A stretch of DNA of 64,000 nt from positions 2,074,001-2,138,000 of the forward strand of contig NZ_CP031155.1 of the NCBI RefSeq assembly GCF_003344885.1, read 5' to 3'. The number at the start of each line of letters is the position of its first letter. Position 1 is the stretch's first letter. Positions 43,901 to 52,690 of the stretch are shown here, one piece after another. The notes beneath the pieces are model-generated. The model searched no databases. It was not told the DNA's origin and saw nothing but the letters and a program-made list of their open reading frames with translations. The stretch comes from Altererythrobacter sp. ZODW24 (GTDB lineage Bacteria > Pseudomonadota > Alphaproteobacteria > Sphingomonadales > Sphingomonadaceae). Position numbers and translations under genes: made by a program.

Positions 43901-46900
43901 CGATGGCATCATCGAAACGCAAGGCGAAAACTCCGCTGCTGTCTTAGCGCAAAGCATTGGCGGCGGCGGCGGTAATGCTGCGTCAAATTACTCGCAGAAT
44001 TTCAATGACGACGGCTCGATCAGTGTTGCGCTTGGCCGCATTGGTGGAACCGGCGGGGTTGGCGGCGACGTTATTGTTTCCAGCGCTGGTAACATAATCA
44101 CCCAAGGATCCCGCAGCTACGGTGTGCAGGCTCAATCGATTGGCGGCGGGGGCGGCAACAGCTCTTCCAACTCCTTTAATGTGGCGGGTGATCGAGACAA
44201 GCAGAAGGATGCGGACAAGGAAGACGCCAGCTTCAAGCTGAGCGCGTCAGTGAACTTTGGCCTAGAAGGCGGCGTTGGATCGCGCGCGGGCGATGTCACA
44301 ATCGACAATGTTGCGATTATCGGCACAGCGGGTGCCGACGCACATGGCATATTTGCCCAATCAATCGGCGGCGGCGGCGGTGCGGGTGGCTCTTCGCTGG
44401 TTGACGAGAAACAGGAAGCGCTTGATCTGCTGGCCAACACAATCACTGGTTCGGGTAGCGCCGATGACTCTTCGACCGCTGTCACATATCAGGCGGGCGG
44501 CAAGGGCGGCTCGGGCGCGGTCAGCGGCGATATTGCCATTACCAATACCGGTGTGATCCAAACAACAGGCGCAGGCGCAAATGCTATCAAGGCGCAGGCC
44601 ATTGGCGGCGGCGGCGGCGACGGCGGCTCGGTCTTGAATCTTGCAAAGTCGGGCAAAGGTGACAGCCTGACGCTAGATTTTGCCATTGGCGGTGAAGGTG
44701 GCACAGGCGCGATGAGCGGCGATGTTGGCGTGACCAACCTAGGCGAGCTGCAAACGCAAGGTGATGATGCTGCGGCTCTTCATGCGCAGTCGATTGGCGG
44801 CGGCGGCGGCAATGGCGGCTTGGCCGGCAATATCGCCATTTCAAAAGCTGGCGAGAGCAACACCGTTGTCGTCTTCAACTATAATTTGGGCGGCAAAGGC
44901 GGCTTCGGGGGCGCGGCTGGCGATGTGACTGTCGACAATGGCTCGGTGGACAGCACCGGGGCAAGAATACGGACAGTTGGCGATAATTCGCATGGCATTT
45001 ATGCGCAGTCGATTGGCGGCGGCGGCGGCAATGGCGGCGCTACAATCTCCGGCAATCTGGCGATCGGTTCGGGCAACACCCAATTGGGCGTAACAATTGG
45101 CGGTGATGGCGAAATCGGCGGCCTGGGCGGATTAGTTACAGTAAACAACTTCGGCAGCATTCGCACAGCCGGCGAAGCGGCCCATGGCATCTTCGCGCAG
45201 TCAATCGGCGGCGGTGGGGGCAACGGTGGTCTTTCGCTCGCCGGCAGCATTCTGCTCAGCGATCAGACAGATCCTTCAGGCCAGTTCGTTGTCGCTCTTG
45301 GCGGAAGCGGCGGCAGGGGCAATGATGCGGGCAATGTGATCGTCAACAATGATGGTTCAATTGTCACAAGCGGAGCAAATGCGCACGGCATTCTCGCGCA
45401 GAGCCTTGGTGGCGGCGGCGGCAATATGAGCTTGGGGATTTCGTTCTCGCAAGACTCGGCAGTCAATTACATCGCCAATGCAGTCGGCCTGCTACTTGGC
45501 GGAAGGCCTGGCGAGGGCGGACTGGGCGGTGAAGTCACAGTTAATCACGCCGGCAACATCACTGTGTTTGGTGACGGCGCACGCGGCGTTGTTGCTGAAA
45601 GCATCAATGGCGGCGGCGGCGGTCTGACGCTCGATTTCGGCAGTCTGGCCGGTTTCGCAGCAGGCAGCGACATAGTGAATGCGGTCCTTGGCGATACGAA
45701 GGCTGACAAACCCGTGCTGACCATATTGGGTGGCGCGGCCGGGCAAGGCGGCTCGAATGCCTCCAAAGTCACGCTCAACCTGACCGGTACAATCGGTGCT
45801 GCAGGTAGCGACGGCGCAGCAGTCAATCAACAGAGCATCGGCGGCGGCGGTGGCCGGACTAATCTTAACCTTGGTTTTGCAGAGGAAAGTGCAGGAGAAG
45901 GTGACCCGTTGGACCTGGAGCTGGGTCTGGGCGGACAGACGGGCAACGACAACAATGGCGGCGAGATTGCTAGCGTCCATACCGGTGACGTGGTCACTGA
46001 AGGCGCACGCACTCCCGGCCTATTCATTCAGTCGATTGGCGGCGGTGGTGGCCGCACAGCAGCGAGGTTGAGCGGTCCGGAATCGCGTTTGGGCGAGCTC
46101 GCCCTTAGCCTTGGTGGAAGTGATCTGACGCTATCTTCCGGCGGCCTCATTCAACATGTGCAAAATGGCACAATCTCAACCATTGGTGATGGTGCAGCGG
46201 GTGCAATTATCCAAAGCATCGGCGGCGGCGGTGGGCATATTTCGCTTGCATTCGTCGATCCGGCACCTGCCACGGCCACGCTTGCCGCGGGTGAGCAGGC
46301 GACACAAGCCTTGCCAATCCAGCGGGTTGCTATGGTTGGCGCTGTCACTCCCGTAACGGGTCAAATCAAGCTGAGCGCGGTTGGCGGCAGCGGGATCGAT
46401 GGCGGCATCATTGATTTGAGCATGACGGGTGACGTATTCACACAAGGCCACAATGCACCAGGCCTGTTGCTGCAATCGATCGGCGCTGGCGGCGGTTATG
46501 CTGACCTCGCCAACATCTCCGGCATAGAGGCAATTCTAGGCGGATCGGACGGTGCAGCGGGTGACGGCGGTGCAATTACCGTGTCGCAGGTTGGCTCCGT
46601 CGTTACACAAGGTGATGGCGCCCATGGCCTGGTCTTGCAATCGATCGGCGGCGGCGGCGGGGTAGTCTACGGCGACCTGACCAGCAGCAGCCTGACATTG
46701 TCGGACGATAACAGCGGGAACGGCGGCGCGATTACGCTCGACCTAGTGGGTGACATCACTGCGACTGGCGCGCAGTCTTACGGTCTGCTGGCGCAAAGCC
46801 TTGGTGGCGGCGGCGGTATCTTCGGAACTGAATTTGCCGGTGCTGCTGGCGGCGCCGGTTCCGGGGGCGCCATTGGATTGAACATTGATGGCGACATCAT

Positions 46901-48710
46901 CGGACTGGCTGATGGATCAATCGGCGTCTTCGCTCAAAGCACTGGCGCTGATGGCGGCAGTGACATCGCGCTGACTTTGGCTGCGGATCGCTCAATCGGC
47001 GCTGGCGCAGGCGGCACAGCGATTGCCCTCGATGGCGGCGCGAGCAACTTGATCACGAATAACGGCTTCATCATGACGATGGACGGTATGGACGGTACAG
47101 CTATTTCTAGCACATCCGGCTCGGATCAGATCGTCAATAATGGCATGATTGTCGGCAATCTGGCGCTTGGCGGCGGAACCAATGCAGTGCAGACGACCAC
47201 GGTAGGCGCTTTTATCTCGTCAACTACGCTCGATCTGGGCGGAGCATCCAATACTTTCACAAACTTTGGCTTGCTCGCGCCGGGTGACACCACCTCGATT
47301 GCGCAGACAGCACTAAACGGCAGCTTTGTTCAAACGTCAGAGGGTATCACTTTCACTGAAATTGATCTCGCTAATCAGCAGTTTGATGCGATTAACGCGA
47401 CCGGATCGGTTGATGTTGGCGGTATGCTGGATGTGAGATTGCTCAACATCAATCAGTTCACACCGGGCATGTTCAGCGCTCAGCTGTTCACTGGCGACCA
47501 AGGTGCAACAGCAGGCGATATTGACCTGCGGGCGGACTCTTCAGTTGTGCTCGGCCTGCTTGGCTTCTCAGTCGCCGGAGGAGCGGTTCAGGTCGACTAC
47601 AACCTCAGCTACGCTCCTGCGGAAGCGATCGGCAATCGCGGGCCTGTGGGTGAGTATCTCAACCGCGTGCAGACCGCAGGAACCCCTGCTGCGCTGCAAC
47701 CGACATTCGATGCATTGCTGGCGATCCAGGATGTCGACCAATATGTCGATGTGCTGACGCAGCTTGGCTCTGAGTTTTATGCTGAGCAAAACGCACATGC
47801 GCTGCGCAGCGCCCAATCATTCACCGATCGCATCAGCGAATGCGGAACAGTGTTTGGTGGCAAGGTCCGCGACAATGTTGAGGCCTGTGTGTGGAGCGAG
47901 GTCAATCTCGACACTGCCGATCTCACCACGCAAACCGGTATGCCCGCGATCAACTCGGATACCACGAGCGTGTCTGCCGGAATGATCCACAAATTTGGCA
48001 AGGGCCTGAGCCTAGCGGCCGCATTTAGTTATAGCGACCATGATTTGGGCGGCTATGCTGATCGTTGGAGCGCAACGGGTGAAGGGTTAAGCACCGGACT
48101 GGGCGTTCAATATGACTTCGGCAAAAGCCGCATCGGCGCATATTTTACCATTGCCGGCCACAGCTATGACACGGTCCGCATGTTACCTGATTTCAACTCA
48201 ACTACGCAAAGCACGCGAGATTTGTTGGCGCTGACTGGTCAGCTGAAGGCAAATCGCCGTCTTGACTTTGGCGGTCTCACGCTCGTTCCCGCGCTCTCGT
48301 TGGGCGTAACGAAACTGAGCAAGGGGCGGGCGTTTGAAGTTGGCGCTCAGCCCAATGATCTGGCGATAGACTCAGCCAGCGGGACCCATGCTTGGGCGAT
48401 GCCGTCGCTGGATATGTCCTACAATGCTGATCTGTCTGGCGGTTGGACCTTACGGCCATTTGCAAAAGCGGCGGCGCGCTTCGCGCTGACCACACCAGAG
48501 ACAGAGGTCAGCGCTCGCTTCCGCTCAGATTTGACCGGCGTTGATCATTTCCTGGCGATCAGCCCGCTCGGCCGGACTGCATTGTCGGGAGAAGCTGGAC
48601 TGGAGCTCTCCAGTGCCAGTGGGTTTACGCTTGGTGCATCCTACCGCTTACACTCAGCGGGCGACCGTGATGGGAATGTAATTGCCGTCCGGGTGCTCTA
48701 TGCATTCTAA
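37977..48710 (+). CDS. Giant glycine-rich autotransporter (about 40 repeats)
   Basis: This 3577-residue surface protein has an extended signal region (about 1-60; basic start, then VPLLVLIAPTVAIAQS). The passenger (about 220-3050) is built from roughly 41 units of 60-80 residues, each with a motif of the form (A/G)xxAQS(V/I/L)GGGGGNGG and Gly-rich stretches, expected to form a long beta-helix. The C-terminal 280 residues are an autotransporter barrel ending in VRVLYAF. Two Cys occur at the barrel start (ISECGTV, EACVWSE). It probably acts as an adhesin or surface layer. A TGGGG-N6-CCCCA palindrome lies 60 bp upstream. Convergent with the module-2 kinase. Confidence 0.9.
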   Translation: MRNRLQAKPDVFGKSKAQSRKRSGGKRLVPWMIGASALAMRSTVSAVPLLVLIAPTVAIAQSAEPAKVGGTVVDPVTGEDRTIIAVFDGAVLTEGYVLVLGDPRVGSQAPDPNDASSLLPITAVSTNAVTGLVDQVTLSDGRTIDVARDVSAQINPQTPADPLAAFDPLPVADENRNTIGITSFNGSNGANGDSNITTAQGKDGNNGSRRSGTTTRSYASDIEAISGIFLGRPIFLKNGIDIRGTGGRGGRGSGGTVIIGTTGGDGGNAGGGTFFNITSNSAISTGEPLGYYGLSVRSQGGNGGDAGDGAFGIESNGGDGGNGGSGGTVTVTNGASGNITTRRANASGIYALSRGGSGGDGGDGGTAVASLAGSAGNAGNGGTVTIRNDGKIHTFGNSAHGMLGQSLGGTGGDGGDAGGIFSYSGSGSGGGLGGTVTLENRSGGFIYTGGNDAHGLLAQSVGGGGGASGTSGGLVALGGSAGSGKSGGNTTARNQAGGTIVTDGRGSFGLLAQSVGGGGGSAGASAGLVSIGGRGGSGSRGGTTRGENEGYIGTTGDGAHGMVAQSIGGGGGTGSNSLGLLVSVGGTGSVGGTGGLATIINNGTVKTEGGAAHGGIAQSIGGGGGNGGTSGGAISVGGSASRGGGASTVTFTNRGLIETNGTGSLGILAQSIGGGGGNGAGSGGLISVGGRAGGGGKAGAVNVDQAGTIITRGIGSHGIVAQSVGGGGGNGGQSTSVSAFVGVAVGGAGGSGGDGGTVDIDFIDSTETIDGVGRNLLPLISTEGIQAHGLVAQSVGGGGGNGGSAFQGTLGAFGAVSVAVGGSGSSGGKGGTVRTDGDALILTDGEFSHGMLAQSVGGGGGNGGSAIALTGSIGLGGSVSLSVGVGGSGGSGGKGGTVDINSGGFIGTKGVGAHGIFAQSVGGGGGNGGFSVSVAAAASDGVAISVPVGVGGSGGLGGKGDQVDLDYIGDIATTGILAHGILAQSVGGGGGNGGFNTSVGLAASGGGAGSVAVGVGGTGGNGGDGGLVNVNTEGALSTTGMFSNALVAQSVGGSGGNGGYNVAGSIAGSAGVSGALSVGVGGSGGGAGIGMKVDANHIGTIYTEGDNSEGFIAQSVGGGGGNGGLNVSGGISLTPSTGASISVGVGGAGGDGGDGGTVMASIDGAVMTVGEASEAILAQSLGGGGGNGGLNVAAGITAASTGGTVNVGVGGAGGKAGSGKTVNLDVIGSVLTEGSDSDAITAQSLGGGGGNGGLNVSAGLTLSTGASGTLGVGVGGFGGDGGTGGTSFLSVDGNVRTEGDNSAAAISQSLGGGGGNGGINVTGTVAASSGGTGTLGVGIGGFGGGGGNGTTALAFLSGAYATEGSGSKGVLVQSLGGGGGNGGLNVSAGIALSTSSAIGGTFGLGGFGGLGGSGGFASLNLNGDVSTSGGGSDAVVVQSIGGGGGNGGMNVAGGLTFSSGTSVAGALGIGGFGGGGGFAQTANATVNGSVIASGVSNNITAAFGDGESLTLRQGGSNGILVQSVGGSGGAGGMNISGGIGALGGGKSLSIGFGGFGGSGGNGGLANASVFGGLVSAIGDQKSAVIVQSLGGGGGEGGINISGGIAANGSLTLGIGGFGGDGGTGGSVNAGISSDLFAQGWSANGLLAQSIGGGGGNGGINISGGISAGGGGSIPAVAFGLGGGGGAGNIGGQVDVAQNSLVSVSGTASKGIFAQSVGGGGGNGGLNITAAAGTASSFNLGIGVGGSGGTGADGGIVTLGSDGAISVDSGEAGQDMSGLAFASGRGTGIHAQSIGGGGGNAGFNVTGAGTNKGAPITLGIGGSGDNGGMGGEVIVNRGLIEASQITVTGDNGTGLLAQSIGGGGGNAGGNLTLAASLKAKFDVQVSIGGSGGTGGDGGAVTVSHVGNILVDGNNSRGLVAQSIGGGGGQAAVNINGSLVGNRKDDAGKKPGTKTLDLAIGGGPGDGSDGGLVTVDHDGIIETQGENSAAVLAQSIGGGGGNAASNYSQNFNDDGSISVALGRIGGTGGVGGDVIVSSAGNIITQGSRSYGVQAQSIGGGGGNSSSNSFNVAGDRDKQKDADKEDASFKLSASVNFGLEGGVGSRAGDVTIDNVAIIGTAGADAHGIFAQSIGGGGGAGGSSLVDEKQEALDLLANTITGSGSADDSSTAVTYQAGGKGGSGAVSGDIAITNTGVIQTTGAGANAIKAQAIGGGGGDGGSVLNLAKSGKGDSLTLDFAIGGEGGTGAMSGDVGVTNLGELQTQGDDAAALHAQSIGGGGGNGGLAGNIAISKAGESNTVVVFNYNLGGKGGFGGAAGDVTVDNGSVDSTGARIRTVGDNSHGIYAQSIGGGGGNGGATISGNLAIGSGNTQLGVTIGGDGEIGGLGGLVTVNNFGSIRTAGEAAHGIFAQSIGGGGGNGGLSLAGSILLSDQTDPSGQFVVALGGSGGRGNDAGNVIVNNDGSIVTSGANAHGILAQSLGGGGGNMSLGISFSQDSAVNYIANAVGLLLGGRPGEGGLGGEVTVNHAGNITVFGDGARGVVAESINGGGGGLTLDFGSLAGFAAGSDIVNAVLGDTKADKPVLTILGGAAGQGGSNASKVTLNLTGTIGAAGSDGAAVNQQSIGGGGGRTNLNLGFAEESAGEGDPLDLELGLGGQTGNDNNGGEIASVHTGDVVTEGARTPGLFIQSIGGGGGRTAARLSGPESRLGELALSLGGSDLTLSSGGLIQHVQNGTISTIGDGAAGAIIQSIGGGGGHISLAFVDPAPATATLAAGEQATQALPIQRVAMVGAVTPVTGQIKLSAVGGSGIDGGIIDLSMTGDVFTQGHNAPGLLLQSIGAGGGYADLANISGIEAILGGSDGAAGDGGAITVSQVGSVVTQGDGAHGLVLQSIGGGGGVVYGDLTSSSLTLSDDNSGNGGAITLDLVGDITATGAQSYGLLAQSLGGGGGIFGTEFAGAAGGAGSGGAIGLNIDGDIIGLADGSIGVFAQSTGADGGSDIALTLAADRSIGAGAGGTAIALDGGASNLITNNGFIMTMDGMDGTAISSTSGSDQIVNNGMIVGNLALGGGTNAVQTTTVGAFISSTTLDLGGASNTFTNFGLLAPGDTTSIAQTALNGSFVQTSEGITFTEIDLANQQFDAINATGSVDVGGMLDVRLLNINQFTPGMFSAQLFTGDQGATAGDIDLRADSSVVLGLLGFSVAGGAVQVDYNLSYAPAEAIGNRGPVGEYLNRVQTAGTPAALQPTFDALLAIQDVDQYVDVLTQLGSEFYAEQNAHALRSAQSFTDRISECGTVFGGKVRDNVEACVWSEVNLDTADLTTQTGMPAINSDTTSVSAGMIHKFGKGLSLAAAFSYSDHDLGGYADRWSATGEGLSTGLGVQYDFGKSRIGAYFTIAGHSYDTVRMLPDFNSTTQSTRDLLALTGQLKANRRLDFGGLTLVPALSLGVTKLSKGRAFEVGAQPNDLAIDSASGTHAWAMPSLDMSYNADLSGGWTLRPFAKAAARFALTTPETEVSARFRSDLTGVDHFLAISPLGRTALSGEAGLELSSASGFTLGASYRLHSAGDRDGNVIAVRVLYAF

Positions 48711-48761
48711 GCCACGGCAGGCAGGTAATCTGATTGGCTAGCCTAACCGGCGCTCGCGGGT

Positions 48762-50810
48762 TCACGCTTTCGGGATGGTAATTCCAAAGCATGTCCCTGC
48801 CCCGGGGGTAGAGCGAGCGACGAATTGCAGATCATTCGTTTCGCAAAGCGATTGTACAATCGCAAGGCCAAGCCCGTTGGCTTCGCCCGCTTTGGCGCGC
48901 TTACCGCTCGACAAGGCCTGTTGCAGAGCTTCGCCAGTCATTCCGGCACCGTCATCATGAACTTCCAAGCGAGTGTGATTGCCTGACTGGCGGCAACCGA
49001 TCAAAATCCGCCCTGCATTGGCGTGCCGTATGGCGTTGGAAACGAGATTGCTGGCAATCCGCATAAGCACTACCGGGTCGCAGTGAACTTCGGTGGTGCA
49101 TGGTACAGCTATTATTGCCATGCCGCCGGTTTCGGCTTCGCTGGCAAACATGCGCTGAACATTCTCTGTAACCAGGCCGATTGGGAAGGCTTCGCGCGAC
49201 TGCTTCTTGCCAGCAATGTTGTCGCTTTGGCTCGGAAGTTTACTCGCGCCTTCGCGCCGGGCGATACTCTCGATCAATTCCAGCGCAATTTCGAGGCGGT
49301 TGGTATCCTCCGAAGACGGCGATGCGCGGCGAGAAAGCGCTTGCCGAAGCGCGCCTAGCGGTTGCATTAAATCATGCCCGATCGCCTGCATTTCTTGGCG
49401 TGAGCTTTCCGCGTCCGCGCGGGCTCTGTCGAACCGCTTCCGGCTGACTTCCAATTCGCGATCTAGCCTTAGCTTTTCTTCTGCAGTCCTGAGCTGGGCG
49501 CGCAGCGCTTTGTCGCGGTCGCTTTGAAGTGCCAGCACCATCAGCACCATAGCCACGGCAAACAGCAATGCTTCAACCAAAAAGGCAAGGTGGCCTAGCT
49601 CCAGAACCTCGCTGCGCTCCAACAGGCCGGGGAAGATTTTGTTCGATACATCCATAATCGCGCTGGCAAAGATCACAATGGCACCGATAAACACGGGAAC
49701 CGCGCCGTGCCAGCCGGCCCTTGCAGCTTTGAACGCTGCGATTGATTGAATGATATGCGTTGTGAAGATCAGGAGCTGCGTTACCAGACGCGGCCAAGTC
49801 CCAAGCCCCAGCATGATCGGGATCAGATTTGCTAGCGAGAGCACAATCACCGTTCTGCTAACGAGGTCCAATCGCGGGAATTTACGCCTCATTTGCAAGA
49901 ACTGGCGGATGAATATGACCAGAAACACCAAACCGAACTGAAGTAGAAAGTCCTCTGCAAAGGTGATGACCATGCTCTCCGGAATGAGCGGCATAGTTCC
50001 TTCCGAAAGCCCGAAAAGGAGCAACGCCGCCGCGCTATAGGCGGCATACGCGAGTGCCAGTCGCCAACCAATGACACCTCCTAGAAGCAGGGAGACAACG
50101 ACGATTGCTATCCAAATGCCGTTCATGGCCCAGATGCGGTTATCACGTGCCGCCAGATCTAAAGCAAAAGTTTGCGGCGATGCGAAGGTCACTGGAGATT
50201 GAGAGCTAAAGCGGTGAGGTTGTCCGATAATTACGTCAACGGTTTCTTTCGGCGCTAAATCTAGCGCGCCAGATATGAAAGGGCTGCCTTTTATCGCGGT
50301 GCAGCTGTTCGGCCTGCACTCGAACAGCTTCGCTAACTCGCCGTCTTGAGTGCTGCGAAAAGCCTCGACCAAAATCGTGCCTTTGGGACGGTTGAAGTTG
50401 ACGATCCATTGCCCTGGTAAATCGGACGAGTTTCTGACGCGAAAATGAAACCACACATTTGGCTTGCGTGGATCCACCGCATCAAAGCCAAGGTGGGACG
50501 TGGTGACAGTCGTGAAACGATCGAGCTGCTGCGCGACATCCTTGGCCTGCAATTTGCGCGTAGGATCAAGTAGGAAACCCGCTTGTCCTTTGGCGGGCAT
50601 CAGCTTGTAATCACCAGACTTCAATTCAATGATCGGGATAGTTTGCCGGGCGGTCGCTCCATTGCCGCTTGATGCAAGAGCGCTCGTATGAGCCAAGGCA
50701 GCGACGAGAGCGATAATCACCCAAAGCTGGATCGGCAAATTCTTCGCTTGGCCGGCCAGCCAGCCATTAAGCCGGTGGACGCGGGGGCAAGGGGCGAAAA
50801 ACGCGCTCAT
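48762..50810 (-). CDS. 7TM sensor histidine kinase, module 2 (first pair)
   Basis: This 682-residue kinase begins with a signal-like helix. The extracytoplasmic domain (about 60-215) is of 7TMR-DISMED2 type, followed by about seven helices (230-430) and a coiled coil. The HisKA box is MQAIGHDLMQPLGALRQAL, and the ATPase has the N-box IASNLVSNAIRHANAG and GLGLAIVQSL. The start ATG 50810 is preferred over 50831. It lies directly downstream of its LuxR-type regulator on the same strand, with a palindrome in the gap. It is paralogous to the kinase at 53550 and convergent with the giant autotransporter. Confidence 0.87.
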   Translation of the reverse strand: MSAFFAPCPRVHRLNGWLAGQAKNLPIQLWVIIALVAALAHTSALASSGNGATARQTIPIIELKSGDYKLMPAKGQAGFLLDPTRKLQAKDVAQQLDRFTTVTTSHLGFDAVDPRKPNVWFHFRVRNSSDLPGQWIVNFNRPKGTILVEAFRSTQDGELAKLFECRPNSCTAIKGSPFISGALDLAPKETVDVIIGQPHRFSSQSPVTFASPQTFALDLAARDNRIWAMNGIWIAIVVVSLLLGGVIGWRLALAYAAYSAAALLLFGLSEGTMPLIPESMVITFAEDFLLQFGLVFLVIFIRQFLQMRRKFPRLDLVSRTVIVLSLANLIPIMLGLGTWPRLVTQLLIFTTHIIQSIAAFKAARAGWHGAVPVFIGAIVIFASAIMDVSNKIFPGLLERSEVLELGHLAFLVEALLFAVAMVLMVLALQSDRDKALRAQLRTAEEKLRLDRELEVSRKRFDRARADAESSRQEMQAIGHDLMQPLGALRQALSRRASPSSEDTNRLEIALELIESIARREGASKLPSQSDNIAGKKQSREAFPIGLVTENVQRMFASEAETGGMAIIAVPCTTEVHCDPVVLMRIASNLVSNAIRHANAGRILIGCRQSGNHTRLEVHDDGAGMTGEALQQALSSGKRAKAGEANGLGLAIVQSLCETNDLQFVARSTPGAGTCFGITIPKA

Positions 50811-50846
50811 AACAAAGATGTTAACCCGCAACGGCCACAGGCGGTA

Positions 50847-50862
50847 TGGGGTGAGTAACCCA
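50847..50862. promoter_or_regulatory. Module-2 operator-like site before the first kinase
   Basis: TGGGG, TGAGTA, ACCCA: one mismatch from TGGGG-N6-CCCCA, with the matching outer AT context (ATGGGG...ACCCAAT). It sits in the short gap between regulator stop and kinase start. Confidence 0.5.
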
Positions 50863-50869
50863 ATTGCAT

Positions 50870-51496
50870 TCAGAGCTGCCGATGCTCGTCGAGCAATCCC
50901 TCGCGCAAGGCGAACGTCATTAGGTCTGACACGGAATGGACATCGAGCTTATTCATCAAGCTTCCGCGGTGCTTTTCGACAGTCTTCGAGCTAATGCCCA
51001 ACCGCTCAGCTATCGCTATATTGCTGTTGCCCGCACAGATCAGGTTGAGCACTTCATGCTCGCGGGCCGTCAGGCTTGGGGAAGCCCCCGCTTTGGCAAC
51101 GATCTCGGCGGCTTGCTCGGAAATAAACTTGCCGCCCGCCAGAATAGTCGTGATCCCCTCGGTAATTTCCGTGGAGGGGCCACTTTTCAGGAACAATCCG
51201 TCGATCCCGGAATCGAGCCAGTCTGCGAGCAGTCGCGCCGACGTAAATCCAGTGAGAACGGCCACTTTGACTTTCGGCTGCCAGCGCTTGACCTCAGAAA
51301 ATACCTCTATGCCGCGAGCGAATGGCATAGCGGAATCGAGTATTATCAGGTCAGGTTTCAGTTCCTTCGCGCGGCTGATTGCCTCAAGCCCATTGGCCGC
51401 TTCACCGACAATTTCCCATCCATCGACGGCAGTAATGCTCTCCGCCAGCCCTTGGCGGACAATCTCATGATCGTCGCAAATGAGTATGCGATGCAT
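50870..51496 (-). CDS. LuxR-type response regulator, module 2 (first pair)
   Basis: This 208-residue regulator has a receiver with acidic pair in ILICDDHEIVRQG, Asp in LIILDSAMPFARG and Lys in GLFLKSGPS. The LuxR helix-turn-helix is LTAREHEVLNLICAGNSNI with ISSKTVEKHRGSLMNKL. ATG 51496 (MHRILI) is chosen over a start seven codons earlier. The sequence is closely similar in layout to the regulator at 55597 (shared VFTGFTS/VLTGFTS and GLFLKS motifs), so the two pairs arose by duplication. Confidence 0.9.
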   Translation of the reverse strand: MHRILICDDHEIVRQGLAESITAVDGWEIVGEAANGLEAISRAKELKPDLIILDSAMPFARGIEVFSEVKRWQPKVKVAVLTGFTSARLLADWLDSGIDGLFLKSGPSTEITEGITTILAGGKFISEQAAEIVAKAGASPSLTAREHEVLNLICAGNSNIAIAERLGISSKTVEKHRGSLMNKLDVHSVSDLMTFALREGLLDEHRQL

Positions 51497-51915
51497 TGCG
51501 CTACTTAACCCCCTCATAAGCCCGCTCGTGCGCTATGTGACATAATTGTGAGGCTATCTGCCAGAACAATATATTCTCGAACTTTTTTGAAGTCGAAGTA
51601 ACGATCAATTCAAGCATGTTGTCGAAAGGATGGTTGCCCTTCGTCCATCTTGGTACTGTCAGAAAAATTGTGCTGACTGGCTTATCGAGATTGATCAACT
51701 AGAACAGGGGGATGCCAAAAAGTAAGACGCAAGCGCACGCCTCGTGTTAGTATCATTCGTTGCCAGAGATCATCCGTTTGTGAGTAACGATGTGCGTTCG
51801 TTTCTCGCAAAGCCTGCGGAAAGTAAGTATCTGCCTTCGAAGAGCGATATCGACATATGTGACGAGAGAGCAGGGGACTATCGTTTGTCGTACTTAACGT
51901 GCTGCGATGGATCAC
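51497..51915. other. Gene-free, AT-richer stretch
   Basis: No credible coding frame, RNA fold or palindrome of the module-2 type seen. It borders a truncated ParB-like gene and is probably debris from a mobile element. Confidence 0.4.
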
Positions 51916-52383
51916 CTAGTCATCCGGATCGTCGCTATCCGATAGCACAACATCGATCTCACCCGGACTGAACCCCGTCAGCCCCAAGTCGATGTCCATG
52001 TCAGGAAGCGATAGATCAGCAAGCTCGAGCTTGAGCACTTCCACGTCCCACCCGGCATTGAGCGCGATCTTATTGTCGGCAAGCCGCAAAGCCCTTTTCT
52101 GCGGTTCAGTCAGATCGCCGAGCTCGATCACCGGCACTTCGGCGAGCCCCAGTTCCTTCGCAGCGCGCAAACGGCCATGGCCGGCAATGATATTACCTTC
52201 GAGATCCGCAAGTATTGGATTGGTGAAGCCAAACGCGCGAATGGAAGCTGCGATCTGCTCAACCTGCTTCTTCGAATGCGTCCGGGCGTTGCGCGGATCT
52301 GGTGTGAGTTTGCCGAGCGGCTTGTAGGTTACCTCGAGGCGGTGAGTGGCAGAGACGCCTGCCTGGGGTTCATCCATGTTCAT
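51916..52383 (-). pseudogene. ParB-like nuclease domain, N-terminal remnant of a ParB-DNA methylase protein
   Basis: The 155-residue frame holds a ParB N-terminal domain: PDPRNARTHSKKQVEQIAASI, NIIAGHGRLRAAKELGL and LRLADNKIALNAGWD. In phage-derived relatives this domain continues into a DNA methyltransferase. Here a stop follows LSDSDDPDD just where the linker to the methylase would begin, and no methylase sequence follows. It may be a decayed prophage or gene-transfer remnant, or still make a short ParB-like protein. Next to it are CCCTGTT repeats. Confidence 0.72.
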
Positions 52384-52468
52384 ATAGAGAACATATCACG
52401 ATCATTTGTTCCGCGGAAGCGAAGCTTACCGTTATCCACCGCGTTAGGATGGCGCTGACACCGCTTTG

Positions 52469-52690
52469 CCCTGTTCCTAGGGACAACAGGCCCTGTTCTG
52501 CCGATATACGCCCCTGTTATGGGTGATTTAGTTCCCTGTTACGGTGAATAACAGGGAATGGGTCATTTCGTCACGCAACCCCATGCAATTACTGGCTATT
52601 TCATCGGCCGAATTGCTCGCCCGACGCGAAACTGCCCTGATAAAGGCGTAAAATGCGATATTTTCCCTGTTAATTCCCTGTTTAACAGGG
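52469..52690. repeat. Cluster of CCCTGTT / AACAGGG repeats
   Basis: CCCTGTT occurs on the plus strand at 52469, 52491, 52512, 52534, 52665 and 52676, and inverted as AACAGGG at 52550 and 52684. Most copies extend to TTCCCTGTTA or CCCCTGTTAT. Irregular spacing of about 11-25 bp is iteron-like. There is no coding frame from 52384 to 53061. Similar repeats flank some alphaproteobacterial islands, to my recollection; their role is unknown. Confidence 0.75.

Noticed and set aside
38627-46475. Many long Pro-rich and Arg/His-rich open frames antisense to the giant autotransporter
   Set aside because: They mirror the Gly-rich repeats (GGC/GGN codons read as Pro or Ala on the other strand) and lack ribosome sites and family features.
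37977-48710. Regular short DNA repeats that might suggest a CRISPR array
   Set aside because: The repeats are in frame, vary by codon and encode a continuous protein; units are 180-240 bp, not 25-40 bp repeats with unique spacers. No cas genes are present.
51682-51915. Continuation of the ParB-like gene into a methylase
   Set aside because: The frames after the stop contain no methyltransferase motifs; the downstream half is simply missing.
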